The notes beneath the pieces were generated by a model, which saw only the letters and a program-made list of their open reading frames with translations, was not told where the DNA came from and made no database searches. From NCBI GenBank assembly GCA_905221085.1, contig CAJNBT010000005.1, forward strand, positions 74,485 to 138,484: a stretch of 64,000 nucleotides of DNA. The letters run 5' to 3'. Source of the DNA: a bacterium. Its GTDB lineage: Bacteria > Bacillota > Bacilli > Lactobacillales > Streptococcaceae. Numbering within the stretch: position 1 is the first letter of the stretch; every line of letters starts with the position of its first letter. The translations under genes and the position numbers were made by a program. Below, one piece after another: positions 29,526 through 38,036 of this stretch.

Positions 29526-30003
29526 AGGCTGTCAAAATTTCTTCTTGTAAACCGAACATCTCCGCTTCTTCTTCCGGAGTGTAGTGATCATAGCCATTGA
29601 TATGTAAAAAGCCGTGTACTGCCAAGAAGCCCATCTCACGCTCAAAGCTGTGACCGTATTCCTCGGCCTGCTCATGAGCCTTATCGATAGAGATGAAAAG
29701 TTCCCCAATATAGGCATCAAACTCAGACATCATCTCTGCCAATTCAGGATTTTCAAGCAAATCCTCTTCGTCAAAGGCAATTTCCAACTCTGGTTTATAT
29801 TCAAGACTGATAACATCTGTCGGGCGGTCCGTGTCACGGTACTCCAGATTGAGTTCATGACTACGCTCATTGGTCACAAAAGTGACTGCCATCTCCTTGT
29901 ATTCTTTGCCTAATTTTTGGGCTGCAAATTCCAAAATTTCTTGGGTTTGTTGCAACATTTCTTTTGAAACTTGACCAGTTTCATCTACCATTTCAATATA
30001 CAT
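29506..30003 (-). CDS. ybeY: Endoribonuclease YbeY
   Basis: The 165-residue protein carries the zinc-binding [11 protein letters not shown] motif near the C-terminus (three metal histidines). YbeY takes part in 16S rRNA 3' end maturation and ribosome quality control. It is the first gene of the minus-strand run and is divergent from pavA. Confidence 0.96.
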   Translation of the reverse strand: MYIEMVDETGQVSKEMLQQTQEILEFAAQKLGKEYKEMAVTFVTNERSHELNLEYRDTDRPTDVISLEYKPELEIAFDEEDLLENPELAEMMSEFDAYIGELFISIDKAHEQAEEYGHSFEREMGFLAVHGFLHINGYDHYTPEEEAEMFGLQEEILTAYGLTRQ

Positions 30004-30063
30004 GTGCTTCTCGTTTCTCTTTACTTGGCTTTATTATACCACATTTCCATGATTTTATTCTAC

Positions 30064-30080
30064 CTTTTTGATATAATACT
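30064..30080 (+). promoter_or_regulatory. Extended -10 promoter region of pavA
   Basis: TTTTTGATATAATACT contains TGaTATAAT about 30 bases upstream of the pavA start. No clear -35 box is present. Confidence 0.5.
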
Positions 30081-30107
30081 ATGGAATACAATCACAAGGA
30101 GAGAACG

Positions 30108-31763
30108 ATGTCATTTGACGGATTTTTTTTACACCACATGGTTGAGGAATTGCGAAGAGAGTTAGTGAATGGTCGCATCCAGAAAATCAATCAGCCTTTT
30201 GAACAAGAGTTGGTCTTGCAAATCCGCAACAATCGCCAAAGCCATCGCCTGCTCCTTTCTGCCCATCCTGTTTTTGGACGCATTCAGCTGACCCAAACGA
30301 CTTTTGAAAATCCAGCCCAACCTTCTACCTTTATCATGGTTTTGAGAAAGTATTTGCAGGGTGCCCTGATTGAGTCGATTGAGCAAGTGGAAAATGACCG
30401 TATTGTGGAAATTACGGTTTCCAATAAAAACGAAATTGGAGACCATATCCAGGCTACCTTGATTATCGAAATTATGGGTAAACACAGTAATATTCTACTG
30501 GTTGATAAAAGCAGTCATAAAATCCTCGAAGTTATCAAACACGTCGGTTTTTCACAAAATAGCTACCGTACCTTGCTTCCTGGGTCGACCTACATCGCTC
30601 CGCCAAGTACGGAATCTCTCAATCCTTTTACTATCAAGGATGAAAAGCTCTTTGAAATCCTTCAAACACAGGAAACGACAGCTAAAAACCTTCAAAGCCT
30701 CTTTCAAGGTCTGGGACGTGATACGGCAAATGAATTGGAAAACATTCTGGTTAGTGATAAACTATCTACTTTCCGTAACTTTTTCAATCAAGAAACCAAG
30801 CCATGCTTGACTGAGACTTCCTTCAGTCCAGTTCCTTTTGCAAATCAGGTGGGAGAACCTTTTACCAGTCTTTCTGATTTGTTGGACACCTACTATAAGG
30901 ACAAGGCTGAGCGCGACCGCGTCAAACAGCAAGCCAGTGAACTGATTCGTCGTGTTGAAAATGAACTTCAGAAAAACCGCCACAAGCTGAAAAAACAAGA
31001 AAAAGAGTTACTAGCGACAGACAATGCTGAAGAATTTCGCCAAAAAGGAGAATTGCTAACAACCTTCCTCCACCAAGTGCCTAACGACCAAGACCAGGTT
31101 ATCCTAGACAACTACTACACCAACCAACCTATCACGATTGCGCTTGATAAGGCATTGACTCCCAACCAGAATGCCCAACGCTACTTTAAACGTTATCAGA
31201 AATTAAAAGAAGCTGTCAAATACTTGACTGATTTAATTGAAGAAACCAAGGCCACTATTCTCTATCTAGAAAGTGTAGAAACCGTCCTCAACCAAGCTGG
31301 GCTGGAAGAAATCACTGAAATCCGTGAAGAATTGATTCAAACTGGTTTTATCCGCAGAAGACAACGGGAAAAAATCCAGAAACGTAAAAAACCAGAACAA
31401 TATCTAGCAAGCGATGGCAAAACCATCATCTATGTCGGCCGAAATAACCTACAAAACGAGGAGTTAACCTTTAAAATGGCACGCAAGGAGGAACTTTGGT
31501 TCCATGCCAAAGACATCCCTGGAAGCCATGTTGTCATCTCAGGCAACCTTGACCCATCTGATGAAGTCAAGACAGACGCAGCAGAGTTGGCCGCCTACTT
31601 CTCTCAAGGTCGCCTGTCAAATCTGGTTCAGGTAGATATGATTGAAGTCAAGAAACTCAATAAACCAACTGGTGGAAAACCAGGATTTGTCACTTACACA
31701 GGACAAAAGACCCTCCGTGTTACACCAGACCCAGAAAAAATCGCATCCATGAAAAAATCCTGA
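30108..31763 (+). CDS. pavA: PavA / RqcH family fibronectin-binding, ribosome quality control protein
   Basis: The 551-residue protein has the NFACT layout: NFACT-N (MSFDGFFLHHMVEELRREL onward), a central coiled coil (about 260-330), and NFACT-R (ELWFHAKDIPGSHVVI) near the C-terminus. In pneumococcus PavA is a surface adhesin without a signal peptide. The same family in Bacillus is RqcH, which adds alanine tails to peptides stalled on 50S subunits. Length and start (MSFDGFF, RBS GGAGAG) match PavA. Confidence 0.94.
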   Translation: MSFDGFFLHHMVEELRRELVNGRIQKINQPFEQELVLQIRNNRQSHRLLLSAHPVFGRIQLTQTTFENPAQPSTFIMVLRKYLQGALIESIEQVENDRIVEITVSNKNEIGDHIQATLIIEIMGKHSNILLVDKSSHKILEVIKHVGFSQNSYRTLLPGSTYIAPPSTESLNPFTIKDEKLFEILQTQETTAKNLQSLFQGLGRDTANELENILVSDKLSTFRNFFNQETKPCLTETSFSPVPFANQVGEPFTSLSDLLDTYYKDKAERDRVKQQASELIRRVENELQKNRHKLKKQEKELLATDNAEEFRQKGELLTTFLHQVPNDQDQVILDNYYTNQPITIALDKALTPNQNAQRYFKRYQKLKEAVKYLTDLIEETKATILYLESVETVLNQAGLEEITEIREELIQTGFIRRRQREKIQKRKKPEQYLASDGKTIIYVGRNNLQNEELTFKMARKEELWFHAKDIPGSHVVISGNLDPSDEVKTDAAELAAYFSQGRLSNLVQVDMIEVKKLNKPTGGKPGFVTYTGQKTLRVTPDPEKIASMKKS

Positions 31764-31788
31764 TTTTACTTGAAATCAGGATTTTTAA
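31755..31788 (+). terminator. Hairpin terminator of pavA
   Basis: The arms AAAATCCTGATTT and AAATCAGGATTTTT overlap the pavA stop codon. Confidence 0.8.
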
Positions 31789-31817
31789 CTTGTTTACTTA
31801 CTAATCATTAAAAATTC

Positions 31818-31924
31818 TATAGTGAAATGAAATAAAATATGAACAAATAGATTGAGAAAATCAAATTAGTTTCTAACAATATTTTCGAAACAATAATACA
31901 CTATTCCAGCTTCACTTTCCTATA
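31818..31924. repeat. RUP-like miniature element, 107 bp
   Basis: The segment starts TATAGTGAAATGAA and ends with the imperfect inverted copy TTCACTTTCCTATA, bounded by TA at each side. Its length is 107 bases, the reported RUP size. RUPs are non-autonomous repeats of pneumococcus and relatives, thought to be moved by IS630-type transposases. Identity to the RUP consensus was judged from memory. Confidence 0.6.
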
Positions 31925-31942
31925 AAACAGATTAATTGCAGT

Positions 31943-33692
<1,750 letters not shown>

Positions 33693-33721
33693 GACTTTTC
33701 CTCCTTAAATTTTAAGGGGAC

Positions 33722-33877
33722 CAGACAAAGAAAAGACCTTGCTAGTGCAAGGCCTCAGTTAAAATCGTACAAGACAAGAGAGTACACTCAAAAAGTCTCC
33801 TCTAGAAAATTGTACTATTCTTTTATCTGACACCTTGTGAGTCTCTCTGGACTCCCCTTAAAGGTTAAATTTTTACT
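33722..33877 (-). promoter_or_regulatory. PyrR-binding attenuator of pyrK-pyrDb
   Basis: The minus strand carries AGTCCAGAGAGACTCACAAGG (33853-33833 region), the conserved PyrR-binding hairpin core, and then a terminator stem GGCCTTGC-ACTA-GCAAGGTC with TTTTCTTT (33758-33726). Uridine nucleotides plus PyrR would favour termination. Confidence 0.9.
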
Positions 33878-33906
33878 AGTATACTCTTTCAGCTAAAAAA
33901 AGTCAA
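33878..33906 (-). promoter_or_regulatory. SigA promoter of pyrK-pyrDb
   Basis: On the minus strand, -35 TTGACT (33906-33901), a 17-base spacer and -10 TATACT (33883-33878). Confidence 0.8.
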
Positions 33907-33940
33907 GTAGAAAACGAACATTCTACTTGACCTCACGTGA

Positions 33941-34321
33941 TTATTTTTCACGAATGACTTCGACCTTGTATCCATCAGGGTCTTTGACAAAGTAATAGTT
34001 AGGTGCAGTTCCTGGTAGGCCATTTGGCTCAGTAACTTCATAGCCTTTGGCACTGTGCTCTTGATGAAGCGCCTCAAGATCAGGTGTACTGAGGGCGATA
34101 TGGGCAAACCCATCTCCAACCACATAAGGACCATGATCGTAGTTATAAGTCAACTCCAACTCATAGTCGTCACCCTCAAGTCCTAGATAGACAATTGTGA
34201 AGGCATGGTCTGGAAAATCTCTGCGACGCAATTCTTTAAAACCAAAAGCATCTTGATAAAATGCGATTGATTTTTCAAGATTTTCTACTCGCAAGCAAGT
34301 GTGTAGCATTTTTGAAGCCAT
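33941..34321 (-). CDS. gloA: Lactoylglutathione lyase-like glyoxalase (VOC family)
   Basis: The 126-residue vicinal oxygen chelate protein has paired beta-alpha-beta-beta-beta modules, a metal His in MLHTCLRVENLEKS and glutamates in YELELTYNYD and GYKVEVI. The glyoxalase I type detoxifies methylglyoxal, though the thiol cofactor in streptococci is not certain. It sits between rplT and pyrK. Confidence 0.88.
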   Translation of the reverse strand: MASKMLHTCLRVENLEKSIAFYQDAFGFKELRRRDFPDHAFTIVYLGLEGDDYELELTYNYDHGPYVVGDGFAHIALSTPDLEALHQEHSAKGYEVTEPNGLPGTAPNYYFVKDPDGYKVEVIREK

Positions 34322-34340
34322 TTTTTTCTCCTTTATTTTT

Positions 34341-34372
34341 AAAAAGACTGGGACAATCCTGTTCCAGTCTTA
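34341..34372 (-). terminator. Terminator after rplT
   Basis: The minus-strand AAGACTGG/CCAGTCTT stem around an 11-base loop region is followed by TTTTTAAAA, directly after the rplT stop. Confidence 0.8.
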
Positions 34373-34379
34373 TCTGTTA

Positions 34380-34739
34380 TTATTTACCAAGTTTTGCTTT
34401 AGCTGCATCTGCAAGAGCTGTGAAAGCTGCTGCATCGTTAACAGCCAAGTCAGCAAGCATTTTACGGTTAACTTCGATTTCAGCCAATTTCAAACCATGC
34501 ATCAATTGTGAGTATGAAAGTCCGTTCATACGAGCTGCCGCGTTGATACGAGTGATCCACAATTTGCGGAAGTCACGTTTTTTCTGACGACGGTCACGGT
34601 ATGCATAGTAGTAAGAGTTCATTACTTGTTCTTTTGCAGTACGGAACAAGATGTGTTTAGCTCCATAGTAACCTTTTGCTAATTTAAGAATACGTTTACG
34701 ACGTTTGCGTGATACAACGCCACCTTTAACACGTGCCAT
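34380..34739 (-). CDS. rplT: Ribosomal protein bL20
   Basis: The 119-residue basic protein starts [20 protein letters not shown] with the classic L20 extension into the 50S core and [21 protein letters not shown] near the end. L20 assembles early on 23S rRNA and, in Firmicutes, autoregulates infC-rpmI-rplT through the leader. Confidence 0.99.
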   Translation of the reverse strand: MARVKGGVVSRKRRKRILKLAKGYYGAKHILFRTAKEQVMNSYYYAYRDRRQKKRDFRKLWITRINAAARMNGLSYSQLMHGLKLAEIEVNRKMLADLAVNDAAAFTALADAAKAKLGK

Positions 34740-34790
34740 GTTTTATTTCCTCCAAATATTTCCTAGAATTGTTTACTTACTGTTAGGCTA

Positions 34791-34991
34791 TTATTTCAAG
34801 CGAGTAAGCATTGCTTTGATACGTTTGTAATCTCCTGAATGCACCATAGATGCTTTACGAAGATGACGACGTTGTTTCTTAGTTTTTCCGTGGAAACGGT
34901 GAGAAGTGTAAGCACGGAAACGTTTAAGTCCACCAGAACCTGTACGTTTGAAACGTTTAGCTGATGCGCGGTGTGTTTTTTGTTTTGGCAT
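34791..34991 (-). CDS. rpmI: Ribosomal protein bL35
   Basis: The 66-residue, very basic protein begins [20 protein letters not shown], the bL35 signature. It is the second gene of the infC-rpmI-rplT operon. Confidence 0.99.
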   Translation of the reverse strand: MPKQKTHRASAKRFKRTGSGGLKRFRAYTSHRFHGKTKKQRRHLRKASMVHSGDYKRIKAMLTRLK

Positions 34992-35023
34992 GATTTTTTC
35001 TCCTTTATTTAACTTTCTGACAA

Positions 35024-35545
35024 TTATTTTTTGTCAGTCGCTGGCGCCAATTGCATGAACATTTGACGTCCATCCATTTTAGCACGTTGTTCGATGATGG
35101 CAATATCTTGAGTTGCTTCAGCAAACTCGGCTAAAACTTTTGCACCAATCTCTTTATGGGTAATCATACGACCCTTAAAGCGAATAGATACCTTAACTTT
35201 ATTTCCTTTTTCAAGGAATTTGCGTGCATTGCGAAGTTTTGTATCAAAGTCACCCTTGTCAATAGTTGGACTTAGACGAACTTCTTTCACAGTAACAACA
35301 CTTTGTTTTTTACGTTGTTCTTTTTGCTTCTTCTGGTACTCAAATTTGAACTTACCGTAGTCCATAATTTTTGCAACAGGCGGTTTGGCTTGGGGTTGAA
35401 TCAATACTAGGTCAACATTAGCGTTATCAGCCAAAGCTTGCGCTTCACTGAGTGGCTTGATGCCTAGCTGTTCTCCTTCAAGACCAATCAAGCGAACTTC
35501 ACGTACACGAATCTCATCATTGATGAATAAGTCTTGCTTTGCTAT
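35024..35545 (-). CDS. infC: Translation initiation factor IF-3, probable AUA start
   Basis: IF-3 N- and C-domains are present ([49 protein letters not shown]). The best start is the ATA codon at 35545: AAGAGGTG lies 6 bases upstream, and the product then begins (M)[12 protein letters not shown], which aligns with other IF-3 starts. Upstream in-frame ATG or GTG codons lack a spaced ribosome binding site. Non-AUG starts are typical of infC because IF-3 rejects them, giving autoregulation. The length from this start is 173 residues. Confidence 0.93.
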
Positions 35546-35709
35546 GGTTTTCACCTCTTTTGTTTTATTAGAGAAAAACAATAGCGGACTCGTAAATATA
35601 CAAGCCCGCACGTTATGATAGCGTTTCTTAGAAACTTTTCATCCGTAGGGCCAGGCAACTTAATGTCACAAGGCGAGAAGCTCTCACTTCTGCTTTTCTC
35701 AACTTTTAT
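35546..35709 (-). promoter_or_regulatory. infC leader (L20-type) with terminator-like hairpin
   Basis: The roughly 160-base leader ends in an 11-bp stem GCGGGCTTGTA/TACGAGTCCGC followed by TATTGTTTTTCTC (about 35609-35571). Several alternative pairings are possible upstream. This fits the L20-responsive leader of Firmicutes infC operons; I cannot fold it to confirm. Confidence 0.65.
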
Positions 35710-35738
35710 ATGATACCAAGTTTTCTAGCTCTTGTCAA
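35710..35738 (-). promoter_or_regulatory. SigA promoter of infC-rpmI-rplT
   Basis: On the minus strand, -35 TTGACA (35738-35733), a 17-base spacer and extended -10 TGgTATCAT (ending 35710). Confidence 0.75.
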
Positions 35739-35796
35739 GATAAAAAGTTATTTTTTTGAAAAGTTTGTGTTTGTATTTTGGATGGGTCTTTACATC

Positions 35797-35827
35797 AAAA
35801 AGAGAGAATCAAGTTGATTCCCTCTCT
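35797..35827 (-). terminator. Terminator after the ABC permease gene
   Basis: A strong minus-strand stem, AGAG-GGAATCAA with TTGATTC-CTCT, is followed by TTTTTG. Confidence 0.8.
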
Positions 35828-35861
35828 ATGTTAGTTTTTACTTATTTTCCCTATAGGAAAG

Positions 35862-37046
35862 CTAGAATCTATTAAAAACTTCCTTTTTCCGTAAACTTCC
35901 CCATCTTTCGATAAATAGAATCCCCACTAACAAAAGGATAATCAGGCAAGGAAGTAAAACTAGCCCCATGTCCCAATTCAGATTGACATTATCAATTTGC
36001 TTAGGTAATCCTCCAGATAAAATCTCCACTGAACGTAAGTAAGTAAAGGGAATCAGATGTGCAATCTTTTGAAGAGGCTGAATTGTTTGAATGCCAAACA
36101 ATAAGCCAACAATCCCAATAAGTGAAAGAAAGAGGACAGGCATTTTTTGCTTGAAAAAGTAAGCAATCAAGTAGACGACTTCCACAATGACGATAAAGGC
36201 TAAGAAAGTTAAGAGCAAGCTAGGAAATAACACATCTTGTATCTTTCCAATAGTTACCTCTTGATTCACTAAGCTATAAATCGGGTAGGGATAATCTAAC
36301 TGTCCAAAACCACTTATCAGACTTCCCACTAGAAAAGAAAATCCGCTGATTCCGATAAACAGCACAGTTACATAGCCCACCCCAACTCCAAGAGAAGACA
36401 TTGCAAATGTCACTTTTGAAAAAGGATATAACTGAGCTGTATCCAGATGATTTTGATATCTTTCTGCGAACAGTTGCGTTAGCATAAAAATAATAGCAAC
36501 TACAAACAAGGTTGGGATGATAGCCTCTAAAATCCAGACAATCTGATCAATCCCGTGGGTCGGAAACTCCAAAGTATGTGCTTTTATGTTCAAGGGATAC
36601 AGGGCTTGGTAAATCTTTCGTTGGCGGTCAACCGCCATTTTTAAGTCAGAACTAGCAGTCGGTTCCTTTGATAAAATTTCATAACTCTTCTCTACATCTT
36701 GCCACTGCAAATAGTAGGCTTCTTTCCAGCGCCCTTCTTTTAATAAAGTCAGAATTTCTGTCTTTTGAGTCAAATGATTTTTTTGCGAGTCTAAATTTTC
36801 TTTAGCAAACTGGTATTCCTCCGAGCTGGTATCAGATATTTGGGAGAGTTTCTCTTCATATTCATTGATGATTCTCTCATCTTTTACAAGACTGGTTTCC
36901 AACTCGCTCTCCAAGCTGTGTGAGTTTGCAGTCCGACTATTTAAATAAAAGGTAACACCGAGTCCAGATACAAATAAAGCTAAGATAATCCAGTTTAAGC
37001 GACTTTTGAAAACTTTTTTCAATAAAAATAGACTAACATCTTTCAT
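35862..37046 (-). CDS. ABC-2-type permease with large external loop
   Basis: The 394-residue protein has an N-terminal membrane span (about 17-36) and a polar coiled-coil-prone external segment of roughly 130 residues (ELETSLVKDERIINEYEEKLSQ onward). Five or so spans follow in the C-terminal half. This is the layout of ABC exporters for peptides or of bacitracin/lantibiotic-immunity-type permeases. It begins 3 bases after the partner ATPase gene, so they form one unit. The substrate is unknown; the adjacent decayed peptide gene is a candidate. Confidence 0.8.
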   Translation of the reverse strand: MKDVSLFLLKKVFKSRLNWIILALFVSGLGVTFYLNSRTANSHSLESELETSLVKDERIINEYEEKLSQISDTSSEEYQFAKENLDSQKNHLTQKTEILTLLKEGRWKEAYYLQWQDVEKSYEILSKEPTASSDLKMAVDRQRKIYQALYPLNIKAHTLEFPTHGIDQIVWILEAIIPTLFVVAIIFMLTQLFAERYQNHLDTAQLYPFSKVTFAMSSLGVGVGYVTVLFIGISGFSFLVGSLISGFGQLDYPYPIYSLVNQEVTIGKIQDVLFPSLLLTFLAFIVIVEVVYLIAYFFKQKMPVLFLSLIGIVGLLFGIQTIQPLQKIAHLIPFTYLRSVEILSGGLPKQIDNVNLNWDMGLVLLPCLIILLLVGILFIERWGSLRKKEVFNRF

Positions 37047-37049
37047 AAA

Positions 37050-37637
37050 CTAAACCTCTTCTATTTGCCCCTGATGAATGGTTACTACTCTATCGCAGAC
37101 ATCAAGCAACTCTTCCTTATAGTGGGAACTTAAAAGAACCAGCTGTTCTTGTCTATCGATTTGTGCCAGCCTATCAAAAAACTTCTGTCGATAATACTCA
37201 TCTAAGCCATTTGTAATCTCATCCATAAGCCAGCATTTCGCCTGACTGAGGAAATACATGGCAATCACCAAGCGTTGCTTCATACCTAAGGAATACTTGC
37301 GAATGGGAAGTCTGACATAGTCCGACATTTCCCAGTAATCAATTTCATCCCCCAAGTTCAGCCCTGACTTCCAGATGTTTTTGATAAGACGAAGGTAATC
37401 CATCCCACTTAAGTTTTCATCCAGCCATTCAATACTCTCATAATAAAACAAAGAAGGAGGGGCTACGATATTTCCACTAGTTATAGGAATTAAATTGCTA
37501 ATGGCGCGGAACAGTGTCGTCTTTCCAGAGCCATTGATAGCAAGAATACCATAAATCCTACCCTTTTCAAATGTAAAATCAACATCTTGTAAGATGACTT
37601 GTCGCGTTTTTAAGGTCACATGAGTAAGTTGCAACAT
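37050..37637 (-). CDS. ABC transporter ATPase, short peptide-export type
   Basis: The short, 195-residue ATPase has Walker A with Ala in place of the first Gly (AINGSGKTT), a divergent signature YSLGMKQRL and Walker B CWLMDEITNGLDEYY. The H-loop is intact (SSHYKEEL). The catalytic Lys and Glu are kept, so activity is likely. It is the exporter subunit of the permease that follows. Confidence 0.85.
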   Translation of the reverse strand: MLQLTHVTLKTRQVILQDVDFTFEKGRIYGILAINGSGKTTLFRAISNLIPITSGNIVAPPSLFYYESIEWLDENLSGMDYLRLIKNIWKSGLNLGDEIDYWEMSDYVRLPIRKYSLGMKQRLVIAMYFLSQAKCWLMDEITNGLDEYYRQKFFDRLAQIDRQEQLVLLSSHYKEELLDVCDRVVTIHQGQIEEV

Positions 37638-37669
37638 ACCTAGCCCTCCTTTTTATCACTCTTTAGGGA

Positions 37670-37940
37670 TTAATAGCCTCCACTGGAGTAGTTTAGTACC
37701 TCATAACGATTGTACTTCCAGCCTCCGCCAACTTTATACTCAGAATAGCTGTCATAACGATACCATAACAGGGGATTAATATAGTTATATCTCTGGCAAT
37801 TCATACTAGACTTATTGTAGGTATTCCAATCATACCTATAACTTTTAGTCACTGTCACAGCAGATACACTGGACTGAAAAAGACCAATAGATCATAAACT
37901 AACTAATTAAACGGTTTTTGCTAATTTTTAATGGTTTTAT
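37670..37940 (-). pseudogene. Decayed gene for an aromatic-rich secreted peptide
   Basis: The last 62 codons are open (VTVTKSYRYDWNTYNK... ending YSSGGY; about a fifth of residues are Tyr). Directly upstream in the same frame is a signal-peptide end, SIGLFQSSVSA, cut off by a TGA. One base out of frame farther up is KPLKISKNRLI, preceded by ATA where ATG would be expected. Together they make a plausible signal peptide broken by one indel, one nonsense codon and a lost start; the span of 271 bases is one more than a multiple of three. A GTG start at 37858 could express only the mature part inside the cell. Similarity to lactococcin-972-like bacteriocins is weak. Confidence 0.6.
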
Positions 37941-37949
37941 ATCATCAAT

Positions 37950-38000
37950 ATTGAAGACGCTTTCATTATATCGTTTTTATCATTATTATGCAACAGATTT
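37950..38000 (-). promoter_or_regulatory. SigA promoter upstream of the decayed peptide and ABC exporter
   Basis: The minus strand has TTGCAT, a 17-base spacer and TATAAT, lying between the comEC stop and the peptide remnant. The promoter looks intact and should drive the two exporter genes. Confidence 0.65.
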
Positions 38001-38036
38001 TTAGTTTATTTTACCAATATATAATATTTGTCCTTC

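Noticed and set aside
35571-35703. New riboswitch upstream of infC
   Set aside because: The known L20-dependent control of infC-rpmI-rplT explains a structured leader ending in a terminator hairpin.
37670-37858. Intact lactococcin-972-type bacteriocin
   Set aside because: There is Tyr-rich sequence and an ABC exporter, but no conserved family motif, no large partner membrane protein and no intact signal peptide.
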